DNA of 64,000 nucleotides from Daedaleopsis sinensis. Its lineage: Eukaryota; Basidiomycota; Agaricomycetes; Polyporales; Polyporaceae. The stretch is from positions 372,001-436,000 of the forward strand of contig CM066301.1 of NCBI GenBank assembly GCA_033807695.1, read 5' to 3'. Both the position numbers and the translations under genes were made by a program. Of this stretch, positions 1 through 12,310 are shown piece after piece (position 1 is the first letter of the stretch; every line of letters starts with the position of its first letter). The notes under the pieces were generated by a model. That model searched no databases. It had not been told where the DNA came from and saw nothing but the letters and a program-made list of their open reading frames with translations.

Positions 1-2782
1 CGCTGCTCTCCCCATCGCTGCCCTCCACCTCCGTCGTCGAAGCACTCGGGTCGTCCGGGGGCACGCGTTCCACGCCCGTCTCCTCCGCCAGCTGCGCAGC
101 AACGTTGGGGTGCGGGTTCGGGAGCTCACCGACGGAACGCGCGCGGGGGCGGGGCTGGTCGAGCGGCTTGTCCGGAATCTGGGGAGGTCGCCGGTCAGAT
201 ACCGCAGAGAGTCGGGACGAGAGAGGCTGGGACGCACCGGCAAGCGGACGATGTACGCGAGCAGCGTCGAGACGGCGGCCATGATGAAGACCGCGCGGAG
301 ACCGATCGCGTACGAGTCGCGTGCGGCGCGCTGCAGGTCCGGCGGGAGCTGCGCGACGAGCGTCGACGAGTGGCGGATTTTGCTGATCATCTACACAGAC
401 ACCACGGCGGCGGTGAGTCTCGAGCGTTATACTGTGATTTAGGTGAGAAGTATACCTCCTCCGCACCGTCGCCGTGGATGCGCTTATGGAGCTCGGTGTT
501 GAGGATGGACTGGAAGAGCGCGGAGGAGATCGCGACTCCGCCGACTTGGCCAACGCCACGGAAGAGCTGTCCAAACCCGGTGCCGACAGCCATCGCGTCC
601 TCTGTTGGTTGTCAGCAACGGTCAATATCACATATTGTGTACGTTGGTGTACATTGAGACATACGCGGTATATGGGCGAGCAGCGCGACTGTGACGATGT
701 CGATGGATCAGCACGAGAAAGTTGGACTGACGGAGCGGCAAAGACGTACTCAACATGGTCTGCAGGACGACCGCATTTCCGAAGCCAGCAGGAATCTGGG
801 AAAGAGTGAGTAATAATGGTAAATGCATGAGAGATAAGGTGACGTACAATGCTCAACCAGAGCACGATCGGGTGCGAGTCTTCACGCATCAGAGAGAGTA
901 GCACTGCGGCAACGAACGGGAACAACCCGAAGATGAGGTTCAGCCGTCTGTAAGTCCCCGTGCGATGCATGACCCATCTAGATGAGGCGTTAGGTCATTC
1001 TAATTACGCATAGCTCGTGCCAGAGAAACGTACCCGGCGAAGAGGGATCCGAGCGAAATCGATACCCCATTCGGGATCAAGTGTGCCCCGGCCTCGCTCG
1101 CGCTCGTGAGCAGCACGGTCTGGAACCATGTCGGGAAGTTGTACATGATTGTGAAGTTGCACGTCGCGACGAGAAGTTGCTGAACTCGACCAACAGCGGG
1201 ATCTTCTCGCGCAGGAGGAAGGGTGCTAGGATCGGCTCGGGCGCGACCTTGAGCTCAACCACTTGGAACGGTAAGGCAAACACGACCGCAGACGTGAGCG
1301 AACCGTACACTGTCGGCGAAGTCCACTGTTCAACAAGTTGAGTGAGAGAACGCATCTGATACGCTGCGGCGCGATACATACCGGATGCTCTTCGCTGAAT
1401 CGCATGCTCAGGAAAACAAGGACGGACAAGACGGTTACCAGCAGTGTGGCACTACCGCCGTAGTCGATGCGCTTCAGCACCTCCTTTGTGTTCTTACTGC
1501 GCCCCTGTGATTGTGCATGAGTACGGATGACCGTGGCGCCATGTTGCTGGGACACACCGGTGTAACATAATTGAGGTTGAACGAGATTAGGCCGAAGGCG
1601 ACGACGAATATCGGGAGCTGGATGAGGAATGCCCAACGCCAACCGAGACTAAGGTTGGAGGTCAGATACGAGCAGGAAGAGTCTAGATGATGGTGCACTG
1701 ACCGATCAGAGATCAAGCCTCCAATAGGACCTCCAAGGCCCATACCCATCTGGATATCGGAATTGAGCACACAACTATAAAGATGTAGAGTGAATTTAAC
1801 TTACACTATTAAAGACAGCCGCTACCCCTTGTGTCAAGCCTCGATTCTGGGAAGTATCGTGAGTAGACAATCAACGAGAAGCACAGTGCATCGCAAGTCG
1901 GCTCGATGAAATGAGCCCTGGGCCGTGACTGAGGTTCTCAAGACGCGATCGTTCAAGACGCGTACTCACCCTCAATGAATACATATCACTGGTGATGATT
2001 CTACACATCGATTAGTCAGTCATTGTGTACATAGTTCGGAAGCGCAGAGAAGTACTTACGTTGCGGTTGTGAAGAGTCCTCCGCCACCTAAACCGGCGAG
2101 CTGTGCAGTGCAAATTAATATCTAGCTCGCATACCTAGAAAATAGGACGCACAAATCGGGCAGCGATGAGCGACTCCATGTTTGTCGACATACCGCAAGC
2201 CACAGTGCCGAGAGCTGCGAAGAAAAGAGCAACGAGGTTTGCGCCTCGGCGACCTAGAACATTTGACAGCCTGCCGTACAAAGGCGTGAATGTGCATGTG
2301 GCGAGCAAATAACTGCAGGAGAAGGGCGAGATAATAAGTGTGATCAACCATAGCCCCGTATTCTCTCGTGCACGTACGCAGTCCCTAGCCAACTGGCTTG
2401 GTGTGCCTTGTTGAAATCCGAGGAAATTGACGGCAACACTCAAACCTATATATCAGACTACCAGTTAGGGCGGGCGTCACGCAACGAGCTCACATGTGGC
2501 GACCATGGTTGCTGGTGCCACGGCTACGTCAGACCACGAATAATGCATGGTTTATAAACGCTCTGACGTACTATTGAGAGACTGCGAAAATTATTGAGCC
2601 TCGTACGATGTATAAGAGCAAGAATTACATACAGATAGAAAGGTGCCGACCCAGATACCTGCAAGAATTCCGTAACGCGTGGTACGCGATATTTCCATAG
2701 GACCGACTTTCGTCGGTCTCTTTGCAGGCCCAACGACAGGCGATTCGGCCCGCGGAATGAGCGGGTCACTTTCTGTCGCCAT
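1..2782 (-). CDS. MFS transporter, DHA2 (14-spanner) type, Vba1/Fnx1-like; 3' end beyond window
   Basis: Start ATG at 2780-2782, opening MATESDPLIPR. The gene reads through about ten short introns to the window edge without a stop. Spliced pieces give MVAT|LLPSISSDFNKAHQASWLGTA and then YLLATCTFTPLYGRL followed by SNVLGRRG, the MFS motif-A loop between TM2 and TM3. Further on come GLGGPIGGLISDR|LGWRWAFLIQLPIF and, near the C-terminus, GGVAISSALFQSIL and RAARDSYAIGLRAVF. The last visible intron is 179-237, and the final exon is an acidic hydrophilic tail. This layout is known from fungal proton-coupled DHA2 transporters, including vacuolar basic amino acid importers (Vba1) and multidrug pumps; the actual substrate is not readable from sequence. 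The dileucine-like LIPRAES N-terminus would fit a vacuolar location (inference). The frame looks intact throughout. Confidence 0.88.
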
Positions 2783-3251
2783 CGGGGTATTTGCACGTCT
2801 CTGAGTCTGAGACTTGGAGAGGAGGAAAAGGGGACAGAGAGGATGGTGGTGGTTCGAGGAAGAGTTGCGTTTCTGTGTTTGCGTCATAATGCTCACACAC
2901 GGAAATTGCCGTCTTCATGCCGAGCGCGCCAGACAAGCGCCAGTGAAATACATCTTCAAGTTAGCCTTTAGGTACATCATGAGTCGACGAGTCGTAAGGT
3001 GCGACATAAATAGCCTATCGCAGAGGACCTAAGTGATAGGCACACTGCGCGAATGCATCGGGAAGGCGGGAAAATTGCCGGTAGGCCACGCTCCCCGCAG
3101 GAGGTCGTGCGCCAAAGGGCGCAATTCCGCGGTAAGTATGATGTACACGAGCTCGTGGGAGACTGGCTGCCGGCTACATTTTCGGAATGTCAGCCAGAGC
3201 GATGCTACTATGAGATCGCTAGATTACATACCATATACTTCGCCACTGAAG

Positions 3252-4856
3252 TTATCCAACCACCAAGACGTCGACGAGCTTCTTTAGTGCAGCAAGACGG
3301 GTTGGTCCCACAAGCTCGCTGCAGCATTCCTGAGGTACCATATTAACCGCGTCCAAGCTCGAGCCACGCTCCTCCAGGTCGATATCCGCAGTCGCATACA
3401 GTTCCAGCCGTTTTAGTCGGATCTGTGTACTATCCCGCAGACGCTTCTCCAGCGCGTCCAGAGCCTCCTGAAACTCGACCGGCTCACGCGCGGCGACCAC
3501 ACCCCTGCGCCTGGTCTGCTTCATGGTCGGGAAGACACAGGCCAGCATGAGCTCGTTCGCGGTCGGATAGTCCACCAAGAGCGCCTTCACGGCCACGTTC
3601 ACGGAAGCCGTGTCCGCGTGGAGGATCTCGAGACGGCGGAGACCGGTCAGTTTCTGCATGATGAGCAACAATACGACTGGCGATCTGGTGAAGACGTCTG
3701 GGGAGCCCCGGAGGTCGACCGTGGCCGTGGTGCAGGTGCGGCTGAGGTCGGAGACAAAGGACACTATGGCAAGGATATCATCCGCCAACACGATGTTCAC
3801 GCTGGTCGTCAGACACACGGAAGGGCCCTGAAAGCAGTTGATGAGGCACCTCCGGGATCGATGATGGAACGCGATGGCCAACCGGTCGATGGGGGGAAGG
3901 CCTTTGGGGTACGCGGCGCGTACGATGCCGCTCAATGTGGTACTACCCGGGGACGTGGTGTCTATCAGGAGATGCGCAGAGAATCTTGGAATATCGAGGC
4001 GGCCAAGCACGTATGATATCACATGCGCCGTGTAGTGGATATGTAACTTGCGCAAATGTGGAAGAGCGGCGACGCGTGTGTCCTCGCCAATACCATCGAT
4101 GGGCCCGGGTGTGTCCTCTTCTCTAGGTCGCTGTGTCGGATCATGCAACAGGGACAGCTCCTCAAGAGCTACACACCTCCCCAGAACACGGACAAGCGAG
4201 TGGAAGAGGACGGATGCAAAATCGCGGATCGTGAGACGCACGAGAGTCGCGACGACGAGGTTCGGATACAACAGACTCCCGGATAGGTCGAGGCTCGTCA
4301 GAGCTGGGAGGTTTGGCTCGATTTCCCACAAGTCTAATCTCCGTCGAGGATGCGCCTCACGGAGCAGGGTCAGCGACGAGAGATTGCACAAGCCACCGCA
4401 AGTGATCGCGTTCTTGATGGCGGCAACCTGGTTCTCCATATGGATCTCGTTGATTTGAAGTACGGCCACTCTCTGGAAAGATGGAGCGAGGCGGTCTAGG
4501 ATCACATCGGTTAGGTCCCCCATACGGATCTTGAGGGGGAGAGATCCGGAACGATCCAGCAACCTCTCGAAGAGGTTCATCTTCGCCTGTGTCGCGTGGA
4601 GGTTACGGAGATGCCAATACTCCGAATGTATCAAGTCCGCCCAGACTCGGGCAGTCGTCAACAGCAGGGAGTTCCAGTGACGACAGACTGCTCGAACGCG
4701 AAGAGAGTCCTTGATGTTTGCGCATTCCCCTGTGAGAACCATCAAGAGAAGTTCAGCTGGGAGGCGATGGATTGAGAGAATTGCGTTATGAAGTGAGCGC
4801 AAGTCGGAAGCGCGACGGTGCAGCTCGTCAGCCTTTGCGAGAGCCCATTGGGACAT
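3252..4856 (-). CDS. F-box domain protein, single exon, 534 aa
   Basis: An uninterrupted 534-codon frame from ATG (4854-4856) to a stop at 3252. Residues about 28-78 fit an F-box: IHRLPAELLLMVL, then VRAVCRHWNSLLL and a W in the third helix. The remainder is Leu-rich with irregular LRR-like stretches (LPALTSLDLSGSLLYPN, LRRLEILHADT), the usual build of the large agaricomycete F-box families. Such proteins normally link substrates to SCF ubiquitin ligases through Skp1; the substrate here is unknown. A short Lys/Glu/Arg-rich helix precedes the F-box. The gene lies on the same strand as the MFS gene, about 470 bp upstream of its start. An upstream 5' exon cannot be excluded. Confidence 0.82.
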   Translation of the reverse strand: MSQWALAKADELHRRASDLRSLHNAILSIHRLPAELLLMVLTGECANIKDSLRVRAVCRHWNSLLLTTARVWADLIHSEYWHLRNLHATQAKMNLFERLLDRSGSLPLKIRMGDLTDVILDRLAPSFQRVAVLQINEIHMENQVAAIKNAITCGGLCNLSSLTLLREAHPRRRLDLWEIEPNLPALTSLDLSGSLLYPNLVVATLVRLTIRDFASVLFHSLVRVLGRCVALEELSLLHDPTQRPREEDTPGPIDGIGEDTRVAALPHLRKLHIHYTAHVISYVLGRLDIPRFSAHLLIDTTSPGSTTLSGIVRAAYPKGLPPIDRLAIAFHHRSRRCLINCFQGPSVCLTTSVNIVLADDILAIVSFVSDLSRTCTTATVDLRGSPDVFTRSPVVLLLIMQKLTGLRRLEILHADTASVNVAVKALLVDYPTANELMLACVFPTMKQTRRRGVVAAREPVEFQEALDALEKRLRDSTQIRLKRLELYATADIDLEERGSSLDAVNMVPQECCSELVGPTRLAALKKLVDVLVVG

Positions 4857-4933
4857 CCCTGTTTCGGGTAGTGCGCTGAAAGTGGCTTTGTCCTCCGGGT
4901 CGGTGAGTATGTTCTGACTGATCGTCGAGCCAT

Positions 4934-5887
4934 TAGAGAGTAACCTGGCCTAAATTGTATGTGAGCATGGATTCAGAAGTAGTTATAAAATCGCATCACA
5001 AACCATGTTCAACTGACAGTGCGGATATTGACTCGATGTGCTGGTTAGAGGCTTCCGGACTATGAATTTGACATCAGTGCGAGCAGTGCACGCAGAGATA
5101 AGATCTTACGTAGTCACGGCGATAAGGTGAGCAGGTTTTGTCGTCCTGCTCCTCCTCCGGTGGAAGTTGAGAGGAGAAACGTGAGGCGCTCATGACCACG
5201 GTTCAAACATTGGGGCGTCAATCCCACGTGAATTCGGACTCGCGTAGTAAACTCATGTGAGTCATGTTTTCACTGAACGAATAGCACTACTATCATCTTG
5301 GTCTCGACTTCGAAAGTCGACGTAGAGCGGTCAATCTGGTGCGCTGAGCACAAGGGAATCGCGGCCGGTCCTTACACTTCCAAAGTAGGACTCGTGGCAA
5401 GCGTTAGAGTTAGAGTGCAGTGCAGGCTACTGTGGCCGGTAGCATTTGAAACAGCTGTTGACTCACGCTCGCCGAACTTTCTCATCCTCCTCCTCCTCCT
5501 CTACGTGACATGCAAAGTTGTCTCCCCTAGGAAGACGATGAGGACCTATTGCCTTGAGGGATGGGTCCTACGTGCACAGGTATGTGTTTTTAATTTGCAA
5601 TTCAATGTCACTTCCACTATTCCCATTAAATCTGCTACCACTAGTCACCTCAAAATCACCCACTGGCATGCGGTCGTGGATGTTCCTTCACGTAGATTCG
5701 CCTGAAGGCTGCTGAACTTGATACCATATTTGACATTGCTCCAGTGGACTCAAACTCAGCAAGCCTTCTGACGCCTCCGACTCAAAAGGTAACCAGAAAA
5801 TCTCGCATGATATCCTCTGCATTACTTCACGTCCACAAGCTCATTCAAGCGTTTCAGGCCTCATCGAAACGCCCAAATATAGTCTAT
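4934..5887. other. Intergenic, no gene supported
   Basis: AT-richer than its surroundings, with only short frames lacking splice or domain support. It spans the 5' side of the F-box gene and the 3' flank of hydrophobin 1. Confidence 0.5.
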
Positions 5888-6338
5888 CTAGAGCGTAACC
5901 GGAGCGCAGCCGATGGAGACGAGCCCGCCCTGCAAATTTCCCTCGTAAGCACGCAGCTAAAATGTACCAGAAACACGGGAGACACTCACGACGTTGTTGT
6001 TCTCGCAGCACACAGCCTGCGCATTGCACGCGCCTCCGCCCGCGCCGATCACAGAGATCGGCGAGCACCCGAGCCCGATCTTCGCCGTCACGTCTTGGAC
6101 GACGACGCCGAGCAGGGAGAGAAGCGCGGAGCCCGCAGCGGAGTGCGCCTGTTCAAATTCAATCAGGACGTCCACAGTCAGCGTCGTCTTCTACTATGGA
6201 AAGGAGGGAGAAGGGCAAGGGGAAGGGACGCACACTCTCGACGCTGTTGCAGCACTGGACGGGGCCGGTGCTGCAGTTGTCGGCGGCCGCAAGGAGCGCG
6301 AAGGCGAGGGTGGAGAAGACGGCGACACGGGAGAACAT
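5888..6338 (-). CDS. Class I hydrophobin 1 (101 aa, 3 exons)
   Basis: Exons 6234-6338, 5990-6148 and 5888-5929; introns start GTGCGT and GTGAGT and end ACAG and GCAG. The product has a signal peptide (MFSRVAVFSTLAFALLAAA) and eight cysteines spaced C-X6-CC-X32-C-X12-C-X5-CC-X12-C, the class I hydrophobin pattern. It ends GGLVSIGCAPVTL. Hydrophobins are secreted, self-assemble at air-water interfaces and coat aerial hyphae and fruiting bodies. The protein is almost identical to hydrophobin 2 at 21673-22138, with the same intron positions. A TATA-like box lies at 6471-6478, and a promoter block shared with the other copy lies at 6512-6538. Confidence 0.96.
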
Positions 6339-6470
6339 TGTCGTGATCGTGAGGTGCGTGGGGAGGGCTGGGATGGAATGAAAAGATGCGACTGAGAGTG
6401 CGAGGACAGATGCGAGTGCGAGTGCGAGTGTGTCGACTGCTGCTGGTCGGACCCTCGACTGGGGCGAGGG

Positions 6471-6478
6471 TTTATATA
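6471..6478 (-). promoter_or_regulatory. TATA box of hydrophobin 1
   Basis: TATATAAA on the minus strand, 133 bp upstream of the ATG. A further 35-65 bp upstream is a block (6512-6538) containing GAACAGCGCTCCGT and GTGAAGAG. The same block sits ahead of hydrophobin 2, which supports a shared core promoter. Confidence 0.65.
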
Positions 6479-6599
6479 CCTGCCCGCATCCCCCCTTCCT
6501 CTCTGCCGTGTCTCTTCACAGTAGACGGAGCGCTGTTCGCAATTAGCCTTTTGGCTAGGCGAGTGCGGTTAGGTCACAGGCGATAATTCAGCCGGAGAG

Positions 6600-8230
6600 A
6601 CTCGGGGCGGGGCGCGCGTCGGCTGTTCTCGCGCCCCTTGCACCGTTGACGCATCTGCCGTTGCAGCGCGTGATGTTTGAAGAGATGGGACGGGACAAGC
6701 ACTGGCCCTCCCGCACGCTCCTCTCCTTCATGATCGATAGGACGCTGGTGCCATACACTGGTGAGTCTTCAGCATTACTGTCGCGGTCTGGGACAACGAC
6801 TCGGAGGAGCTTACAAGGCAGGCATCGCTCTTCAGCGACGCGGGCGTATGGTGCCCACATGAACGACTCCGGGTGCTTCGTAAGGTCCATATTCAACGTC
6901 ACACACGGCACACGACACACCGTCCATGCCCGCATACCATCACATCAGAAGGGGAAAAGCCTGCGCACACACGTAAATGGCGTCTTGCCTCGACCAATGG
7001 GCATGCGGCGGGCTGCTGAGGTAGCTGAGGAATGGGGTTCGGGGTTTCGGACTTGGCGTTCTCTGTCGACCTCTTCCAACATTCGGAAAGTCTACCAGAC
7101 CGGACTGCCGCCACAGGATCGGCTCAGCCAGTTCACGCAACTGTCAACACATATGGGCTCGTGCACGTGTGCATGCAGACGACGAGGCTCCGGAAGGGGT
7201 CGTCACTGCTACGCGCTATAGCGGCATGTCCCTGGAGTCTGGCATCCGTGCGCAGCGTGCACATATAGTGGATTCCTGGCAGCTTCTTGAGCTCTGACAT
7301 GACGCCTTCCTCCTCAGGCTGGTCGGGCTTGAGCAGAATAACTAGCCGGGCTAATATCGGAGGGGTAGGACTCGGCCTCGTAGTTCTCACTACTCAGCAG
7401 CGCAACGGGCAGAGAGGTCGTAACGGACTGTTCCTCGAAGCACCAGTTGTGGCTCGCTCGAATAGTTTGTAGAGTTTAACCTCGTTTTAAATGAGGGCCG
7501 ACTAAGGAAATGCGGTAGTCCATCTTGCAGTCGTCCGGGGCCGAAGCAAGTCCGAAAGAAAGATAGTGCCACTGGGGACAAACCCGGCCGATGGAGAGAT
7601 TCTGGGAGAACCGTCGCATATAGTCTGGGGGTAAAAAGGTGAGTGTTCCGAGCCGTGCTAGCGCCGTCTTGCGAAGGAAATGTAAGTAGCCATATGGGGC
7701 TCGAGACTGACGTGACCTTCTAGACATCCTGGAACTCGTAAATCCGAGCTCAGGCTGGGATTTACGTCAGCATTCTAAGAGGCAGATCAGCCACAGACAT
7801 ATGCATTGCACGGCCTTACAGGCTCGCAGTGCATGGGACTCCGTTCCTCGTCAAAGAACACGAAGATGGTCGAGCAACTCCTCCGAGTCCGGGCTAAGTG
7901 GAGCGTAGGCGCTTACGTGTCCGAAACAGGAAGTGATCCTACTGAACGCTTTACTGTCACAGCCCCGGACATATGCATCGGTGAACAGCAGCCGCCTGCC
8001 ACGTGGTCGCCTTTCAGAATATTCCACACAGGAGGTAACGCACGCACGTCCCGCGGGGTGCTGACATAACCAGCGAGCCGAATCGGGCCATGCCAGAGGG
8101 TGTTGACGTTGCGGCCTGGGACTCGGAGGAACGCAGAGACGACGCAGAGACGACGCAGCATGCCAAACATAGAGAACAAGAACGTATTTGGATGAAAGGG
8201 AGAAGTACAAGTACATAGCAGATACCGCTC
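6600..8230. other. Intergenic, no gene supported
   Basis: Several overlapping frames of 60-190 codons on both strands, but none shows a domain, a signal peptide or splice signals that join consistently. Probably non-coding or decayed sequence between hydrophobin 1 and the S41-like exon. Confidence 0.4.
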
Positions 8231-8240
8231 CGAAATGGCA

Positions 8241-8378
8241 CGCACAATGTCGACAATCAGCTGCGTCGCACCCTGGTCCTCAAGGTTCTGCAGACCCTTG
8301 AGCAGGTTCGTGAGCAGCGCCGAGTAGCTCGCGCCAGAGAAGCTGCCGAGCGCGAGCACGCCAGTCTTCTTGTGGACT
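8241..8378 (-). pseudogene. Isolated peptidase S41-like exon (probable gene relic)
   Basis: After a TCCTAG acceptor the minus strand reads HKKTGVLALGSFSGASYSAL, then a helix, GLQNLEDQGATQLIVDI, and then a GTGCGT donor. This matches the stretch just before the NNGGG motif of fungal secreted S41-family peptidase-like proteins (from memory of the family). No exon carrying NNGGG or the later catalytic region was found downstream, and no convincing 5' exons up to about 10.1 kb. It is therefore read as a relic. A rearranged but functional gene with very short exons is the alternative. Confidence 0.4.
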
Positions 8379-8399
8379 AGGACAAGAACAAGAACAGGT

Positions 8400-10402
8400 G
8401 GGTGTGTACACCGTAGACGTGGGCGGCGCCTCGGTGGGCGGCGCCACGTCAAAAAGCCCGCATGGTGGGGTAGGTAGTAGTGTCGACGTGGTGCCTCCCA
8501 CCGGGATGCATACCGTCTATGTAAGACAGCATCCGCAGCATCGCTATATTGGACTAGTGCCGTCCTAGCTGGACAGCACGGCGACGGGCACCACGCAGTC
8601 TTGACGGAAGCATAACATGGTAGCGTAAGTACATGCGCGTCCGGTGGATCCTAGCGCGTCCCTGATCGATAGTTATAGTCCGCGGCTGTATCGTTGCGAG
8701 GGACCCTACATAGTTGCTTGTTGGTTCGTTGTCGAGCGGTGTCGACACTGCGTGATGAATTACAAGCACAATGGCGACGCCGTTCGCATACGAGCCTCCG
8801 CCTGCACAATGGCCCGCGTACGAAGCACTCAGACAAAAGCATCGCTACAGCGTGGGTACTTGAGTACTCACGCGTGCGCCTCGCAGCCGCTGGGTGTCCG
8901 CTGTTGAATGGAACAGAGTCCAGACGCGGGGGGGGGGGCAGCATCAGGCACCCTTGAAAGTTGACTGTGCCGAGAATACAACTGTGCTGGGGGACGTACG
9001 TCGCAAAAACCATGAATGACGGCGGCGCTGAGCGCTGAGCGGCGCACCCGCGGGTAACAAGTTTAACGACACGAGACGCTCTGGCTTCCAAGGAGACAAG
9101 TCCGTAGCTCCTCCTAGCACGTTCGACTTCTGAGGACGCGGACGCGGATACTTTGTTGGTGGTCGCCCCCTCGGCAACGACATGCACGCATTGCGATCGG
9201 GACAAGGACGCATGTCTGACGCTGTGAGAGTGCGCGGAGTTTGAGAACTTGCAGGAAGCATCTACAGGCGCCCACGTCATGGTCGCGGCGCGTAGCGGCG
9301 CACGACCGTCGCCGCGTTTACGGTGGATCACAGCGACGTGGTTCGGAGATCGGAATGACATGAATAGGGGATCTCATCAGATCTTGCATGGGCGGAGCAC
9401 CAACACCACATCGTGATGATGCTACAGTCGTATCTATCAAAAGAACGACGTAGTGGAGAGTTCCAAGGAGGGTTGTATTTGCGTTCCGCTGAAGACAAGA
9501 CACACGGATAGTGTGCGTAGCAACACCGGGGCTAGGCACGAAGCCGGGGAGGGGGGGAGACGAGACAAGGGTGCTCACCTCAGTGCTCACGCTCACGTAC
9601 GCGCTGCACAGGCCCCTGCCGGACGTGGGGAGGACTAGGACGCCGGGGGCCAGCTGACCGCGGAAGATGGCCATAGAAGTCGATAGCCTCGGAGGAAGCG
9701 TGCACTGGTGCCGCAGACGACGCCACGGTGGGCCGCAGGATCCGCTGGAAGATCCGACAGTGTGCATAGGCTGCAGAGCGGGCTCAGCGGGGCGCAGTCG
9801 CGGCGGTCGAGAAGAGGACGGGGCGCGTGGACGCTGGGATCTGTCCATGGAAGAATGACCGACCTCGGCGGAGGTCCGTGATAGATCTGGGAGCCCAGCC
9901 GCGGTATGTCGCCCACAACGGCCGTCCCAAGTTGTCCTCCGCACGCTTTTGTGTGCAGAATATGGCGGGCGAAGCGACGTTGTTCCAGGAAGAGAGGTTG
10001 TTGTCGGCGGGAGCACGAGGCGCAGTCGTGGTTGTCGACAGGGAGCGGGAGACGCCGAGGCCGGCCGGCGGGATGAACCGGGAGCACAGCCTCTTGTCAA
10101 AGACGGAGAGGTCGAAGCGAAGGCAGAGTCGCAGCGCTTGTGTGTCTTGCCTCGCTCGGGACGACGGTCGTATATAGCCTCCTCTCCCTCTGCGTCCTCC
10201 TCCTCCTCCGCCTTGCATCCAGCACTCGTCCACGTCCCACGACGTCGGGCGTATTACGATTAATAATCCTTATTCTATCTATCTCCAACCTCCAAATCCT
10301 ATCATCCTATCACCCCCGCAAGCTATAGCCCCTGCTCGACTGCGCCCTGTCCTCCTCCTCCTTCTCCTCCGACACCCATCTGTATCTCAAGTTTCCTCAA
10401 CC
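8400..10402. other. GC-rich region without a recognisable gene
   Basis: Long overlapping frames occur on both strands (the longest about 260 codons, minus, 9318-10100), but they are Arg/Pro/Ser-rich and show no domain. A G-run of nine lies at 8931-8939. The last 200 bp is the promoter side of the gene starting at 10403, with C/T-rich tracts typical of fungal promoters. Confidence 0.4.
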
Positions 10403-11122
10403 ATGGCCGCTGCTGCCCCATCCCACCGCATCCACACCATCCACGGTGCGTTCGGCGCACCCAGCCTCTACGGCCACAGCAGCGGCTCCATGAGCCCCGC
10501 CCAAGCCTCCTGGAACCGCATCCCGAACGTCTGCGCACCCCGCCGCCCGCAAGAAAGCCCGTCCAGGTCCAGGTCTGTATCAGTACGCACAACGCCCGCC
10601 TCCCTCTCCACGTCCGCCTCCGGCGCACGCTCGTCAGCCGCAGGCAGCCGCCCCCGCCGCACCACCATGTCCTACGGCTCCCCCACCCCCCTGCGCCGTT
10701 CACCCCTCCCTCCGTCCGCCCCTCAAGAACGCACCGCGCTCGCCCACGCGACCCCCACGCTCCCGACGATCGCCATCCCCGCGGCCGAGGACCCGTTCGC
10801 CGACGCACAGCCCGAGGACCTCTCGCCCTTCCCCCCGACGTCGACGTCCCGCGCCACCCAGAGTCCCCAGCCGCGCACCTCCCTGTCGTCATACACCATG
10901 TCCTCGTCCCCGTCGTCGGAGTACACGACGATCTCGGCCCCGCCCGGGCTCGTGCCGGGCATCCCAAGCGCAAAGGACATGCGCGGGCGGCTCGTCGCGA
11001 GCGTGCTCCTCAGCCGCGGGAGCGGCCGTCCACTCGGGGTCTACCTCCGCCGTCGCTTCGCGGGTGTCGGGCAGACGTACGTCAAGAGCGGGCTGTCGCA
11101 GCTCGTCGCCGTCGCGGCGTGA
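10403..11122 (+). CDS. Ser/Pro-rich hypothetical protein, 239 aa, single exon
   Basis: ATG in the context CAACCATGG, stop at 11120-11122. Codons are strongly C/G-ending, like the other genes here. Residues 1-190 are disordered and rich in Ser, Pro, Thr and Arg (SPSRSRSVSVRTT and similar phosphorylation-type stretches). The C-terminal 45 residues (DMRGRLVASVLLSRG, then GVYLRRRFAGVGQTYVKSGL) are the only ordered-looking part. A C/T-rich tract typical of fungal promoters precedes it, and another C/T-rich stretch follows (to about 11750). No family was recognised. Its style resembles basidiomycete lineage-specific proteins, possibly nuclear or regulatory (inference). Confidence 0.68.
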   Translation: MAAAAPSHRIHTIHGAFGAPSLYGHSSGSMSPAQASWNRIPNVCAPRRPQESPSRSRSVSVRTTPASLSTSASGARSSAAGSRPRRTTMSYGSPTPLRRSPLPPSAPQERTALAHATPTLPTIAIPAAEDPFADAQPEDLSPFPPTSTSRATQSPQPRTSLSSYTMSSSPSSEYTTISAPPGLVPGIPSAKDMRGRLVASVLLSRGSGRPLGVYLRRRFAGVGQTYVKSGLSQLVAVAA

Positions 11123-12308
11123 GCCCCTATCGGACCCCAGGCGTCGTTGGTGGGCATGGGCAGCATGCGTTGGGTTGGAGAAGCTGTTGTCGTTTGGGAT
11201 GGCGGCCGGTCAGTCTCGTTGGGTTCCGTCTTGGTTCCTAGGTTCGCATGTGTTGCGTTTCATTGCTTTTCCTCTCGCGGTCCCGCCCCGTACTCCCACT
11301 TTCCGCCATGTTGTGTGCTCGTCTGCGCGTTGCCTCCTGCATGCATATGTCAGCCCTGCCATTAATCCATTGGTTCTCTCTCATTGCGTCCCCTCGCTTT
11401 CCCGGTCTCTTTCTCACCTCACCTCACCTCACTCCCACCCCCACCCCCACTTCATCCCCATCCTCATCTCATCCTGTCACCCCACCCTCATTACCCTTGC
11501 ATCGCATCACACCACCCCTCGTTGAACGTTCACCGTAATCGCATCCTCCCCTCTCCCCCCCACATTTACGTAGTCTGCGCCCACACACGACCCCGCTCAC
11601 GAAAGTAAAGTCCGCACCCCGCACTGTAGAAACATCATCCATCCCCGCCACGATCTCTTCCTCGCTCCTCACTCCTCACACACACTCCCTCTTCTCTCCA
11701 TCTCTCCATCTCTCCATCTCTTTCTCTCTCTCTCTCTTGGTTCTCGTCTAACCGTTATCGTTCTCCCCGTAAATGTCCGAGTCTCCGTCTGGCTTCCCCT
11801 CGGCTCCGGCTCCGTCCCGTGTGCGCATACGCATATATACGTATACACTACCCCCTCGTAGTATTTATCCCCATCCCTACAACACACAGGCCTAGGTCCG
11901 CAAGCGAATGTACCATCGGTGTCTCCATAGCTGTAATCCAACCTGAAGTCTTGAACTGCGTCTCTCCCTCTCCCTCTCCCCCCCGACGAGGGAAATTTCG
12001 GGCTTAAGCTCTGCAACGCGAGTGCGATCTATCTCCGAGTCCGGGACCATGCCGTTGCCGTTGCTTGACAGCGTCCCCGGCCAGCGATGTCGATGTCGAT
12101 GTCGATGAGCGTTCCGCCGTGCCTGCACTGTGCATGTGAAGCTCCGGGTCTCTGATCCTTGTGAGTTCCGCGTGTCTGCGCCACAAGCACTGCGTGTGCA
12201 CGTACGTACATCTACGTCTGCCTACGTATGTTCCGGGCGGCGCGAGAGTCCCTCGGAGATTGGAGCGTATGCACGCAGCACGCAGCACGCTGGTATCGCG
12301 ATGCCCAT
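11123..12308. other. 3' flank and intergenic, pyrimidine-rich
   Basis: Long C/T-rich tracts (11390-11750, including CTCTCT and CCCCCAC runs) and short simple repeats (cgatgt around 12090, cagcacg around 12275). No gene is supported. Confidence 0.5.
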
Positions 12309-12310
12309 TA

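Noticed and set aside
9318..10100. 260-codon minus-strand frame
   Set aside because: No domain and Pro/Ser/Arg bias typical of chance frames in GC-rich DNA; overlapping frames on both strands are equally long.
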